Source: Haemaphysalis longicornis (lineage: Eukaryota > Arthropoda > Arachnida > Ixodida > Ixodidae). From it: a stretch of DNA of 64,000 nt. The stretch's first letter is position 1. Every line of letters starts with the position of its first letter. The stretch lies in contig CM023454.1 of assembly GCA_013339765.2 (NCBI GenBank), positions 147,559,603-147,623,602 on the forward strand, given 5' to 3'. The position numbers and the translations under genes were made by a program. This document shows positions 22,520 through 34,739 of the stretch, in pieces. The notes beneath the pieces are model-generated. The model worked only from the letters and a program-made list of their open reading frames with translations. It made no database searches and was not told the origin of the DNA.

Positions 22520-23690
22520 CTAGCAGATGAATTTTTCTTCCCGTTTTGGCACGAACATACCACAAATGTCACCAAGCACAAAGAAAGAAAGAAAAGCAAT
22601 GTGGCTGCTCATAACCGAACGAAGGGGCGATAGAAAACGGCCAAGGCGAAGTGTGCTCGCGCAAAGTCGAACGCTTGGGAAGCGGCGGTTCCCTGAAAGG
22701 AGCATGGAGGACTTTATCGCAGCCAGCCTGTCAAGAGCGAACGGCCTTTGGATCATGCCGCCTGCGCGGAGACGAATTGTCTTGAGCCTCAGCTGGGCTG
22801 TGGCGTTGTTTTGAACGGCGAGTTGCAAAGCACAGTACGAGCGTGGGAAACCGCGGGTCGGATGCTCTCGATGCGCTTTCCGTGGACGCGGCGGCGGATG
22901 CTTCGGGGGCCGCCTTGCACGCGCGTTTAGCCAGAGGGACAGTTGTAAATCCAAGTGGCCCGACGCGCTTCTGGTAACGGGGTAGCAGGGGGCTGTCAGC
23001 TGTGCCTGGACGGCGGCCGAGTTGGGGCGGTGGTTCTGCCTTTGTTGGACCTCGCGCACAGTAAGGAAGTGCGAAGATGTTTCGTCGGGAATGCGACGCC
23101 GCGGGGTCCGCGCGTCCCAGTATGGTTTCTGCCGAGCATCGCCTGGCAATGGCGGGGACCCTCGAGGGCGCGCTGCGTTCGTTAAGAGGAACGGATACGG
23201 GTCACCCCGCATTTGTGGTGGCGGTCCAGCTTTGGATAAGGCGTTATACGCGTAAAGTGCAGGCGTGGGAACGGGCAACGCAGGCCGCGTGCGTAAAAGC
23301 TTGCCCCGGGTGCTTGCACGTGTTTCCTCGGGTGTCTGAGTGTTTGTCGTATTTGTTTGGTTTACTTTTGATCTCTTCCTTGTTTTTCTGGTGGGAGACA
23401 GTGACCAGAGTTTGGGGGTTACGGAGGGGCGTTGCCCACCACGGTTTAGGCCCGGATTTGGTAATCTGCCCAATCAGGGCGCCAGGTGATACCGATTGGC
23501 CTGTGTATCGGGGGTGGAGCCTAAGTAACCCATCAAAAGCACGAGACACGAGGTCTCGGGGCGGAATCCTCAAGGTTTTAATGTGCTGTGCACGGCCGGC
23601 GTATTGCCGGGCTAGCCAGGCTCGGCTAGGGGCGATCTCACCGCTTGGGTAGTCTTATATATGTCAGGGTCTGTCGCTGACGGGGGTGCC
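22520..23690. other. G+C-rich segment, unassigned
   Basis: Markedly GC-rich from about 22620 to 23300. A 317-codon minus-strand frame (22520-23473) and several plus-strand frames are open, but none shows a recognisable domain; long open frames on both strands are expected at this composition. A TATATATG at ~23656 and the change of composition suggest part of a degraded retroelement. Nothing firmer can be said. Confidence 0.35.
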
Positions 23691-24127
23691 GCGTGCACAA
23701 AGTTTTAGCTGGCTTAAGACTCCCATTTTATTTCTTACTTTGTTATGTCTATCTTCAGTCTGTAAATATCCTGTATATGCCCTTCGCTAAATATACAGTT
23801 TGAAAAACCCTCCATCAACCATCGTAGTCGTGTCATCAGTGCCGCAACCATCACGCACCAACGGAGATCATCAATCTCTTCATCAAGAAACATCGAACCA
23901 ACATTTACTAGGACCCTGAGCGCAGGCATCCACCTCTGTAGGCCAATTAGCTTTCCACGCAGTCTGAATTCCCTATTTGTGGAATGAGCTGGTGCATTGG
24001 ACTGCGCAGCCTCCCGTTGTTTGCCGTGTTTGCTTCGGTGCTTTGAATGTTTTGGTGGTGTTGTGGGCGGATATGTGCGGTGAAACGAAGTATAGACAGA
24101 TGCGTTGGGCTCTTAGATGCAGCAACG

Positions 24128-24415
24128 GCTACGTAAACTTGTCGGACGCTTCTAAAGTTTGGTATGGGCTACAATGACATGAGCGCTTTTTGCAGCGATC
24201 TACGCTTGGCGCCACCCGTTCTTAGTACGAGTAAGAATAAAACTATTATTAGTATTCATTTCTTCTTGAATGCACTCATGGCGTCGTAAACTTATTTGAC
24301 GCTTCCAGGTTTGGCAATGTGCTACATTGACATGACCGCTTTTTTTTTGCAGCGCTCGGCGTCTGGCTCCGCGCGATCTGAGTAGGAATAAAACTATTAA
24401 TATTAGTATTCATTT
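24128..24415 (+). repeat. Tandem duplication, ~150-bp unit
   Basis: Units 24128-24262 and 24280-24415 share CGTAAACTT, GACGCTTC, GTTTGG, GCTACA-TGACATGA, CGCTTTTT...GCAGCG and AATAAAACTATTA...TTAGTATTCATT. Divergence is substantial, so the duplication is old. Confidence 0.7.
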
Positions 24416-24763
24416 ATACCACTTTAAATTAACTTCACTGGTCTGAATGGCTACGGTTTCTACGCCAGCCTTCAGGCCGGGATACCTAGATACGTGTGCT
24501 TTGAAGAGAAAGGTACTTACGTGAGAGATCGATTACCGCGTGGCAGTGGAAACGTCGCGGCAGTTTACACTTTCTGTAACCGTGAGCTTTGTGACTTCGG
24601 TTTTGGTGAGCGACACTGTGACAGCATGGGAGCCTGACAGCCGAAGAGGAGCTCTCACGTTTGTAGTAGTCCTTTTATCAAGAGCCAAAGTTATTCAAGT
24701 ACCCAACAGCCCAAGCTACAAACCACCCCCCCCCCTCTCCCTTCCCATTTTACCACCTGTGTG

Positions 24764-27304
24764 ATATAAATGCTGGCACCGATAGTTAAAAAATGTGGCA
24801 GTTGTAATGTTAGCCTGTGTTTTTAATGCTTAAATATATTTTACCGAGAACCTAAAATAACCGTCTAATACCTCGCGAAGAAACCAAAAACACGCCACTG
24901 GTCGCCTCAAAAAGGGGTGCATCAGCCCGAGTCCCGCAGCACAGACGCATTTCCGACACGCTGAAGCCGTTAGGATTTGGAGAAGGGTGCATGAAAGTGC
25001 AAAATTAAACAGCTGAATCATCCAGCTCTTCGTTTAACGACGACGATGGTTGAACGCGAAGCTTTCTTCGAGCGAAATCGAATGGGAAATAGTCAAACTC
25101 AAAGACGCTACAAAAGACCAAACTGCGTGCTGGTCAAATTCAAAGCTCAACTAGGCAAAGTTTAAATCCAGAAGGTAACCAAAGAAACCCACACGAGAAA
25201 TCATTGCGATAAACCACCATTGTCGTTGGACGGAGGATTGCATGATTTTCCAAGCTTAGGTGACAGCTTGTAAAAGGACCGCAGCTTTCAGTTGTGAAAC
25301 TGAAGTACAGGTTTTCAGCGCCCTCCATCTGTCATCCTTCAGCCACGCAGGCATTGTTTTTTAAAAAACCACTAACCAACCAGCCAGCAATCATTGCAAT
25401 TCTTGTAAAGCAATGTTTTTACACGACCAGCAATGATGTTCTACTGTTATGCGGTATTTATTCTGTAAACGATACCCGATGACTGTAGTAAGCGTATTTC
25501 TCTGAAATTAAACACATTGCTACCGTAGTAAGGAAGTTCGGGAAGCGTCGTCATCCACAATTTCTGTTTTGAGGCAAATCGTAGACGCCCCCCCCCCCCC
25601 CCTACTTTGATTTTCGCTTGTGCACGACGCCGTTTCGTCATCAACTCCCAAAACCAGCGCCGCAGCATTTCTGGTCGGCTGCACACACCGGCTTCGCAGG
25701 AGCATTTAGCTGCAATATATTCCTCGATGCGCCAATCTGCATGCAGGCATGTAAAATCTGCACGAAGGAACTGACTTCCGCTCCCAGCTTGACTTCCAGC
25801 TTGATTTCTGGATTGGTTCATTGATCGTCGTCTGCTATTTGTAATAACTGAGTATGGGCGTATAATCACACACATGGCATGCCTCGCTAAAGGTCACCTC
25901 CACGCTCAAAATTTACTGATCTGGAAAAAGTCATTGCGGTTATCTGCGCTTTGCAAGCCGCACCGCAGCAGAACGACAGAAAGCATGCATGCACAACAAC
26001 GCTGCGCTGACCGCCACCGGCATTCCACTGACGCGCGGTTCGCCACGGGTGGCGCTGTTCGCTGAAGGGACGGTGGTGCCATACAACGGCCGCCCGGTCC
26101 CTATACCCATTAGAAAGCCTGGAAACTCGCTCAAAAGATTTTTCTCTCTTCCCCGGTCATGCCGGCGTTCTTCGACCTCTCGATTTACCTGATTAAGGCC
26201 ATGTAGCGGCGGCTGTTGGCCGGTTTTCCGTCAGTTGCAGCAGCGAACGCAATCGATAGCAACTTGAAAAATAAAGACACAAAAACAAAGCAGAAACGGA
26301 AGGCGTATCTGCTGCGACGAGCAAATCATGCAGTGCCGCTATGTGCTGGCGGTAACTGTAGCTTTCGCAATGCTTCCAGAGGCGAAGGAAAGAGTGAAAT
26401 CGTTTATCGAAAGTGTTGATTGATTGTAGGGTTTAACGCGCCGACGCTACACAGGCGATGAGAGACAGAGAGAGAGAGAGAAAAACTTTTATTGATCGAC
26501 TGGGGTTAGGGAAGCGTGGTGGCCGCCGGTTGGAGGTCGGCGGCGACGATGGCAGCTCGTTCCACCAAGGCGATCTGAACGCCCAGGTCGGAGCTACCCA
26601 ACGCACCCTCCCAATGCTCGTCACGGGTGATTAAAGGGAAGGGATTGCAAGGACAGGCCCACATAGAGTGGGCAAGTGTGGCGCGCTGGTCACATGCGGG
26701 GCAATGAGGTGAGGGGAAGAGGGAAGGTGGATGTGATGGAGCGCCGCCCTGCAGGGAAAGGAATGAACCTGAAGAAGTCGCCAGGTGCGCGCTTAGCTCA
26801 TTGCTGAGCTGGGGATGCGCCGGGGGGTATTTTCGGCGGGCGAGGCGGTAATGCGTGAGTATGTCATGATACGTAATTAGGCGGTCTCTGGCGGATCGGG
26901 CCCCGTGGTAAGGAACTAGGCTGGCTCCCGCTCGGATTGTGAATCCTCGAGCCGCGTCATGAGCCGCCTCGTTCCCCCCGAGTCCCGAGTGCGCGCCGGG
27001 GTCCATAGCAGTTCTACCGGGGAAGTTGGAGGATTTTGAGCGATAATTTTGAGTGCCAGTGGCGAAATTTTGCACGGGCGAAATTTTGCACGGCCGTCTT
27101 TGAATCAGAGATTACGGTCGTGGCGGTCGGCCTTTGTGACAGGGCGAGCGCGATTGCCGCCTCCTCCGCCGTGGCAGGGCAAGGGGTGCGAACTGTAAGG
27201 GAGCATAACGGGGGGTCGTCCGGCCGATTCACGATGGCCAGAGCATAAGCATCGTGGTGACGGTATTCTGCCGCGTCCATAGGCGTCACTGAAGAGCCTG
27301 CGCT
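24764..27304. repeat. Long duplicated segment, copy 2
   Basis: Partner of 4789-7309. Its left edge reads GTGTG then ATATAAATGC with no LTR, so it looks like the unoccupied site of the Gypsy insertion. Differences from copy 1 include a C run near 25588-25604 followed by TACTTTGATT, a small insertion near 26275, and a shorter LINE tail. Sequence continues through the whole LINE on the right. The first 1.65 kb holds no recognisable gene. Confidence 0.88.
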
Positions 27305-30053
27305 CGTTGCATTCTGCGACCCGCGTGATACACAGGGTGCATGTAGCGTGGTACAGGACGCACGACAAGTCGAGCGTGAATAGCGCGAGGAATGGGGATT
27401 TTATGAGCGGGCAAACTAGGGGCACGAATCCCGAGTCTGCCTATAGGATGTGCAGACCGGTTGAGGTAGTGGATAGGCGGGCTATTTGTCCTGTCAGGTG
27501 CGCCTCCACAAGCTCCTCGGCAATTTTATGGATACCGAGACGGTCTAATCTGGCAGTGGAAGAGTACAGGGGTATCTGAAGTGCCGCTTCGTAGGCTTTT
27601 CTGATAAGGCAATTGATTTTTTAAACTCAGCAGCACTGGCATGAAGGTAGAGGAGAGAGTATGTTATTCTGCTGATCACGAAGGCCTGAATGAGTCGCGA
27701 TCTCTCACCCTCACAAAGCCCACGCCGGCGGTTGGCAATCCGTTTTATGAGAACAATTGTTTGGACAACATGCTTAGTTAATTGGGTGACGAATTGTGCA
27801 TTGGTTAGATTCCGTTATATAAGGAGCCCGAGAACTTCTAGTGTTTGAACTTCCGGGACTGAATAACGACTAATAAAGATGGAGATATCTGACGTTGTGC
27901 GGGCTGCCCTTTTGGGTGGCAAAACGAGCAGCTCGGACTTGTTAGGAGAACATGTGAGTCCTGCTAACTTTGCTCGTTTAACTACAATATTTGCACCATT
28001 TTGTTATAAGGTCTCTTCAATGTGCGCATCACTGCCACCTGTCACCCAGAGAGTGATGTCATCGGCGTACATACTGAAGCGCAGACGGGGAACTTTCTGC
28101 AATTCTTTGGGGATATTTAGGCAGAGACCAGATTAAAGAGCATGGGTGATAACTACAGAGCCCTTGCGGCGTACCTATCGAATGGAGGCAAATTCAAGGT
28201 GTCTGATGTGATGTGTCCGAATTGGAGATTGCCGTGGCGTTCCGTGAGAAAGCTGCGAACGTAGTTGTATGTGCGCTTGTCCCGGGTTTGCAGGATTCTA
28301 ATAATCGCGGCAGAGGGCGGGTGTGTGGGAACTCTAACAAAAGCCTTAGTGAGATCCAAGGGCCAGGAATGGCGGGCCCGACTCGGAGCTACTGGGGGGA
28401 GTTATCACTTGGCAGGAGTAGCTGAAAGAGGGAACGTTCCTGTGGGGATAAGCCGGGGCTGAAAGCCAATCATAGAATGCGGAAGCGCGTCGGTGGAAAT
28501 GAGATGATTGGTGAGACGCGTGAGCATGACGTGTTCGAGGACTTTTCCAAACAAGGAGGGAAGGCAAATGGGCGGGAGAATGTTCGAATGGACAGTGGCT
28601 TTCCCGGCTTGGGTGAGGGTGATTTTAGCGTGCTTGCAATCCTGAGGCAGGGTTCCCTGCTTCCAGCAAAGATTAAAGTATGCTGTAAGGGCCGAAATCG
28701 AACTATCGTCAAGGTTGCGAAGCATTTTATTAGTGATACAGTCCGGCCCCGGGGCCGAGCCGGGTCTGAGTTGCAGAATAGCCCCCCGCAACCCCGACTC
28801 AGTAATATCATAGTCCAGACTGTCATTGGTGAGACCTTTATACTCCGGTAGGGGCTGTTTTTGACCGGTAGGTACGTATATAGGGAACAAATTTTGTCTA
28901 GGAGTTCCCATCCGTGCCGGGAAAGTTGTGGATGATCGTGGTGAGGCGGTGATTTTGTTCTGTTTTAGAACAACCGGGGTCAAGCAGGTGTTTAAGAAGG
29001 GCCCATGTTCTCTTCATGCCCAGGTTCCCTGTCATTTGGTCACACACTTGTCCCCACTGATCGCGGGCGAGACGGTCAGCGTGATCGCGGATTTTGTTGT
29101 CTGATTCTGCCAATTTGCGGCGAAGTTTGCGATTGTGCTTTTTTTGCTTTCCACCGGCGCTGTATGCTTCCGTATGCCGCCCACAAGTGTTGCAGACGGG
29201 AGTCCACAGCGTCTGATGGAAGGTCAGGATCCACCTGTTTGCTGGCGTTGCGCGCGTCCGTCAGTAACTGGTGAACCCAGCTTTGGAGGTTATTAGCATC
29301 TATTTCAAATACGGTATTCTCATCTTGAGTGCGAATATGCCTGAATTCATCCCGCAGTCCATGATGTATGACTGCTTGGGGTGCGGCTTCATACGTTGAG
29401 CGAGAGTGAGCTCAATCTGAATGATATAATGGTCACTACCAAGCGAATGGTCGGTGCAGTGCCAATGAACATTGGTGACGTGATGAGTGAAGGTGAGGTC
29501 AGGAGTGGAATCGCGTTGGACGCTGTTGCCTGCCCTGGTCGGGATGAGGGTACTTGATCCCACAAGAGGCGGCCTTTCTTGGTGCAGTGCGAGTATCCCC
29601 ATGCAGTATGAGGCGCGTTGAAATCCCCCATGATTAGGAGCATATGTTTTTGAGTCTATTTTTTAGCACGGGAAAATAGGAGATTAAAATTGTGACTGTT
29701 GCCCTTTAAGATTGCTGAATACGTTGAGTATGTAAACTCTGGTTGCGGAACGCTTAGTGGGGTGCAGAACAACAAACTAATGAGGGATATGAATACTCTC
29801 GAATTCAAGCCTTTCGGCTGGGATATTTCGTTAAAATTAAAACTTCCGTTTTGGGGTCATGAGAGCTTTGGAAAGCGAGTTTAACGTTCGTGCAGGCTTC
29901 CTGCAATGCTATGATGTCCGGGGGTTTCTCTAGCGTTCGGGAATGCATTTGCAAGGTGCTGCACTTATGTTTATAGTCCCCGCAGTTCCACTGCCAGACG
30001 CGTAGGGACTCTGTGGTGTTATTCAAGGGTCTCGTCCTACTGCTGGGCGACAA
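26433..30053 (-). pseudogene. LINE ORF2: endonuclease, RT, RNase H, broken
   Basis: Starts near 30053. APE endonuclease: WQWNCGDYKHK, IIALQEAC, then MGDFNAPHTAWGY and GSDHYIIQIEL in shifted frames. RT: GSAPGPDCITNKML, MDLTKAFVRV, and the catalytic YADD at 28058-28069 (SMYADDITLWVTGG). RNase H: AEEAAIALALSQ, SDSKTAVQ, and the late GAHSGLGGNEAAHDAAR. A C-terminal Cys/His-containing region (HCPACDQRATLAHSMWAC) follows. At least five frame changes. Related to the RT at 61812-62985, which shares YADDITLWV. Confidence 0.87.
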
Positions 30054-30079
30054 CGGGGGGGCATAGGCAATTGGATTAT

Positions 30080-31665
30080 TGACTCCAGATTATTAACCAT
30101 CCCGCGAATGTACGAGCGCGTTTCTTCGATGTTCGCCTGCAGCGTCGAGAAGATGGTCTGGAGGGTTTGACAGATATTGGTGTACTCAGTTTTTTGCTCA
30201 ATTAACGCCGTCTTGCAAGAATTCTCGATAGCTTCAAATCGAGCATCTATTTGCTCGTCTTGGCGAGGGATCGCAGGGGCGGAATGGGATTATTCCGTTG
30301 TCGCCTTGCTTTTCGGCGGAGGTGGGTTACTGATTGAGGATTCAGCGGCGTGGGTGTCGAGCTTAAGTCGGAGGGACGCATTTTCTCGGCGAAGCGCCGC
30401 GTTTTCCTGACGGAGTATGGTGATTTCTGCTCGCATGGCAGCGAGTTCCTTTAGTATATCGGGAGAGGGGACAGGGGGCGGGAAGGCTGACTGTGACGAG
30501 CTCTGAGAGAGTGCGCTAGAGTAGCTCACCTTCTTGAGTTCTTTGTCGGAGTTCGCTTGCTCTGCTGGTGGCTGCTTCCGGACCTTGGAGCTCCCAGGCG
30601 GGCTGCAGATAGAGTGCCGCACCTCTCGGGGTGTTTGCGAGCCCCCTTGTCGGGGTAGCGGGTTCGCTGCTGCCGGTGGGTCCGTGGCCCTGGTCTTTTG
30701 CTGCCATCTGGGCGTAGGTGGGATTCCGTTTGCGCGGCTGGAAACGGCGAGGACAGCCTGCTGAGCCCGTCAGGTGCGGACCCTCACACACAATGCAGCG
30801 AGGGAAACACTGGCGGGGGTCTGGCGGGTGCACAGTACCGCACGTGGGACACCGGGTGGTTGACTGGGCACTGGGACACACATCCGGCCTGTGACCGGCT
30901 TGCCAGCAGAGGGAGCAGGCCTCTGTTTTACGACGGAAGGGCTTGCATCGGTATACGGCAGAACGATAGCGGACGCAAAAAAGGAACTTTCTGGCCATCA
31001 AACACGGTTTGCACGATGTTTGAAGTGTTTAGACGTTTAGCACTGAGGATCTTCAAGTCGGGGTTGTAGTCGTGGACACTGTCGAATATTTGCTCGGGCG
31101 TGTCTTCTTCCGGAATATTGAATATTACGCCTGTGTCTGTGACCGCATTGGCAGGCGCTGAAACGTGGGCTGCTACTTCGTAGCGCTGCCCTCGGAGCGC
31201 AAGGAAATTGATTGCAGCGTACTTGTGGGCTCGTTCTTTCGAAGGGGTGCTTACCAGAACATAGTTTGTTACGTGATGAATCCGGATTTGGTCCATGGGG
31301 TTTGGCGCAATGTCCGCTTGATGCATCACGGTGTCGGCCACAGTAACTTGGGAGACAGACTTGAGGTCGCGTCCGCCACGAGGGCGAAGAACGATCTTGA
31401 TGTCAGTGCTTGGCAACGGAAGGGCAGGTGGTTGCCGGTGGAAGGGGCGTTGACTTTTCTTCCGATGCAGTGAGCCGGCAGGTTCGGCTGACCCAGCGGT
31501 GGCGTGCAGAGCGGCTTGTCGTCGTCGAGCGGCGGCCCATCCGGGTTCTTGCAGTTCTTCTGGAGAAATTTCTTCTTCTCGAACGGCGTAGTATTTATTA
31601 TCCAGAGCGGTGCGCCAGAGCCGGCGCGCGGTCACGTGCAGTCTTGCAACCGGCGAAAGGAGCAC
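30080..31665 (-). pseudogene. LINE ORF1 (gag-like), frameshifted
   Basis: Segment 31665-30980 has an RNA-binding-like region (LNTSNIVQTVFDG at its end). A frameshift at an A6 run near 30977 leads to three cysteine-histidine knuckles: CSLCWQAGHRPDVC, CPTCGTVH...C and CIVCEGPHLTGSAGC. A second shift near 30610 leads to a leucine-zipper-like coiled coil (ILRQENAALRRENASLRLKL). After a stop near 30290 a helical stretch (EQIDARFEAIENSCK, NICQTLQTIFSTLQ) continues to about 30080. Zinc knuckles plus coiled coil are typical of gag-like ORF1 proteins that package LINE RNA. Confidence 0.85.
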
Positions 31666-31794
31666 GTGCTGGTCTGCCGCCGGCGGGTGATCGCCGGCGT
31701 GGCAAGCCTAGGTAGGCTTAGACAAGTGGTCGGCGGGGGAAACGTTCAACGATTCGTAACTGACCTTGCGGTGCGCCAAAACCGATGAAGGTGG

Positions 31795-32707
31795 TACAGT
31801 CAAACCCGGTCATAGCGAACTGCAATATGCGTCACGATTAATTCGATATATCAAATAGTTCGAAATAGCCGAACACACCTATAACGAGTTCATTGTTACG
31901 AGTTCGCAATACGCGGGAATCCCCTTGCAGAAACGAAAAAATAAAGTATGTCATTACCATACATAAAACACTCGATTTATTACAAATAATAAAACTATTT
32001 TCCGCCTTCACGCCTTACCTGCCTACTTCCAAAAAAGGGGGTGATTTTGTTTTCACTTTCGTTTTGGCAGCGTCAACTAGCACAGAATTCTTTACACCTG
32101 TTTGCAGCAGTTCGAGTCCGTGTCCTTCAATATCGAAGAAATATTGGCGGAGGACATCGACTGCCGGAAGCAGTTCATGATTAAGCGTCGGACCGCTTTC
32201 ACTCACGACATCCTCCACCTCCTCGGTGCTTTTCATCGGCATTACGGCGGTGCTGTTGACGGTGTCCACATCCGAGGGGATTACAATGACGGCAACGTCG
32301 TCGTCGACAGTCAGGAAATCTTCGAAGGACACTCGATCCTTTCGGCACAGTATCGGGAAGGTTGGCGAGCTGCCATCTCGGTCCGGACTCACTGACTGGG
32401 CAGGTTCCGTCGTGAGTCGGATCCGCGCGTCGGAAAGAGTTACGGAAAGTTTCGGGCGTCATGTCACTCCATACGAGGAGCAATATGTCCCAGTCGCGGC
32501 CTCTGCTCAGTGGTCGTGGCCAATGAACATCTTAATCGCCGCTCCGAGACCATGCATTTTGGCGGCCATTCTAGGCACGCCGAGTTCGATATATCAGATG
32601 TGAAGTTCGTTATAAGGAATATGTTTCGCGTGTATTTCCGTAACTGATTAATTTTTGTTCAATATAAAGCATAATTCGCTCTATCCGGGTTCGTCGGGTT
32701 TGACTAT
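31795..32707 (-). mobile_element. pogo/Tigger-type Tc1/mariner element, internally deleted
   Basis: Left end TA-CAGTCAAACCCGGTCATAG and right end, in reverse complement, TAGTCAAACCCGACGAACCC form ~14-bp inverted repeats with TA at both edges, as in the Tc1/mariner superfamily; CAGTCAAACC ends are typical of pogo/Tigger. Interior motifs such as TTCGATATATCA near each end repeat the usual subterminal pattern. Only the C-terminal part of a transposase remains, on the minus strand. Confidence 0.75.
32015..32600 (-). pseudogene. pogo transposase C-terminal remnant
   Basis: One frame reads WSDMTPETFRNSFRRAD, matching the conserved segment after the DDE domain in Tigger/pogo transposases (pattern W-x-x-VT-x-ET-x-x-NCFRKA). 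The adjoining frame gives an acidic tail (VSFEDFLTVDDD) and a C-terminal LLPAVDVLRQYFFD. The DNA-binding and DDE catalytic parts are missing, so no activity is possible. Confidence 0.65.
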
Positions 32708-32709
32708 AT

Positions 32710-34020
32710 CGCGAGGTTCCCTGGAACGTCGCGGATCCCGTGGCGCTGGTCAGGCCAGTGGTAGATGGTTTTAGTCGCTAAACAGAAGGGTCGAACACGG
32801 AGCCGATGTCACTCGCGTATGCATCGCTTGGCCCCCTGGCGGCCTATACCTCCCTCCCCCCCCCCCCGCTAGCGGCGATGAGGCGCGACGTAGTGGAAGG
32901 CTCCGGATTAATTTTGACAACCTGGGGATCTTTAAAGGTGTTGTGCCACCAAATTTTAAGTCTGTAAAAAGCCTGCTGTAGGCTTCCTCTGCATGCAACG
33001 ACCCTCAACACGAAGTGCTGGGTACAACAAGCGCTTAATATATATTTTAATTCGCTTCTAAAAATTACCTAAATGCTCTTCTGGAAATCGGGACCCATCG
33101 CTAGCGCCACTAACCATGACGTCAGTGAATTGCCAGCGCAGCAAAGTTTGTGACGTCATACAACGCTAGCTACTCGAGCGACGTGAACGTGAACTCCAGT
33201 TACCACAGTTTGTTTGGTCGCTTGGTCGTATCGACGCACTATACCGATACGACGGCGACGACGACGCGACGCCGACGAGTCAACATCGGCCAACTGCCGA
33301 ATTGCCAGACCGCGTTGTCACACCACGCCGACGGCGACACAAACACGTCGGCCGATGGAAAGTCGCCGTAGTGTGACTGACTCGCCGACCGAAGACGCGA
33401 ACAAAACCGGTCGCCTGACTGGTCGCACGACGCGTCGTCAATCGACCGAGAAGCGAAAACTGCGCCCCGACAACATTCGTGCCGCAATGAACGCGGCTCT
33501 ATTTTGTTAGTTTCTGGAGGGTAATAAACTCAGTAAGTTCCATGAAGCCCATACAACTCAACACTAGCGCTAATGCGATCCGTATTTTGGCGTTCGACGC
33601 TTCGGCCGTGCTCTTCGGCGACGCCGCTACCCCGGAATCCGTGTGCGATCGGCTCGCCTGTAGAAAATATAAGGTCAGTTTCGTGCAGAAGAACAGTTAC
33701 GTAGGGTAATTTGGGTAATAAGAGATCAGTATCGGCAAAGGTTTTTAACGTAAAACGTAAAACCAAAGTACGGCAAGCACTATCCCTTCAGTGCAAAATC
33801 GCAGTCGCAGCCGGGCACACTTATTTTTGCGAGCGCTTTCGCAGAAGAGCAGAGTTGATGGCGATAAGCTGTCGCGGGGGCTTCGCGGAACCTTGCTGCG
33901 CAAGCGCTATTTAAAAAATGTGAGTTTACAAGCCAGGAATTCTGTAAACTAGCTAGTAAACACCGACGTACGACTCCAAGGATGGGCCTCCATCTAGTAC
34001 ACGGGCTATATCGCGGAGTG
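32710..34020. other. Unassigned DNA
   Basis: No gene recognised. A basic, Arg/Thr-rich open frame at 33214-33510 has no known motif. A run of C at about 32859-32869 and a small TA-rich patch near 33038 are present. Confidence 0.35.
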
Positions 34021-34029
34021 GAATTGTTT

Positions 34030-34130
34030 TTTCGCTGGCTCAGTGGTCTCGCGCGTTCCGCCCATCCGGTCAACGTTGCCGGTTCGATTCGCGGCGGGGG
34101 CAGCTTTTTTTTTTTTTTTTTTTTTTTTTT
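34030..34130 (+). repeat. tRNA-derived SINE head with long T tract
   Basis: A-box TGGCTCAGTGG (34036-34046) and B-box GGTTCGATTCG (34081-34091), with standard tRNA spacing, followed by a run of about 24 T (34107-34130). The T run would stop RNA polymerase III, so any transcript would end there. No full cloverleaf can be drawn, so it is not scored as a tRNA gene. Confidence 0.65.
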
Positions 34131-34356
34131 GAGCGTTTTTTTAGCATTTTTATGGTTTGCAAATCCATGGTTTTCATTTGTCTGCATCCGAGGATGCAGA
34201 CAAAGAATCCGCGTCGGAGCTGTCGCGGCTTGACGTGACGAGTCGGCGTGTTTACTTCCGTGGTGAAGCACGTATGTGGGGGAGCAGGCGCCGCAGTAAA
34301 GTCGCAACGTACCGCAGCGCCGCATGGTAGACACGCGTGGCAGAGCGTCCGCGCAA

Positions 34357-34394
34357 CCATAGCCTCCTATATAACCTACTAAAGGAGGCTATGG
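34357..34394. repeat. Short perfect hairpin
   Basis: CCATAGCCTCCT (34357-34368) and its exact reverse complement (34383-34394) flank a 14-base AT-rich spacer. It could be a MITE end, a stem-loop in RNA, or an insertion scar; nothing else identifies it. Confidence 0.6.
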
Positions 34395-34574
34395 CGCAAC
34401 GCTGTGACGTCACTGCTTGAATCGGCGCCCAGAAACCGAAACCGAATCCTGTTCACATGAATCGTGCGATAATAAATTCTTTACTCAGAATATGTGCATG
34501 TGAGAGCATGTATCATGCTTTCTAATGAAATATAAAACGTTTGCAACAAAGAATGCACAAGCAACAAATTTGGT

Positions 34575-34735
34575 GGCACAACACCTTTAACGTGCGCCGA
34601 AATCGCGTACGCACGGGCGTTTTTGCTTTGGCAAAGGCTGCTGCACCCCGGGGATCCTTTCCCCCGGGTCGCTCCAGCCTCGCCCGATCGCGGCTGGCTG
34701 GAGCGCCCCACGGAAGTGACGTCACCTGTTTTTTG
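34575..34735 (+). repeat. SINE body copy sharing a module with 41575-41735
   Basis: CTGCTGCACCCCGGGG, a C-rich block, TGGCTGG and GCGCCCCACGGAAGTGACGT appear in the same order as in the minus-strand SINE at 41575-41735. The latter has a B-box head; here the head is degraded. The shared order supports one dispersed family. Confidence 0.55.
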
Positions 34736-34739
34736 TTAT

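Larger units (their letters stand above)
26414..31794 (-). mobile_element. I/R1-type non-LTR retrotransposon, near full length
   Basis: In minus-strand order: ORF1 with zinc knuckles and a coiled coil, then APE-type endonuclease, reverse transcriptase and RNase H, ending at a TTGA/CAAT simple-repeat tail (26414-26427). APE plus RNase H points to the I group of non-LTR elements. Frameshifts and stops are frequent, so it is inactive. Its 5' end touches the left end of the pogo element at 31795; the 5' boundary is therefore approximate. Confidence 0.85.

Noticed and set aside
22520..23473. 317-codon minus-strand open frame, the longest non-retroelement ORF
   Set aside because: Lies in GC-rich DNA with long frames on both strands, Arg/Pro/Ser-biased, no recognisable domain.
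34030..34110. Functional tRNA gene
   Set aside because: A- and B-boxes are present but acceptor and anticodon stems do not pair; better explained as a SINE head.
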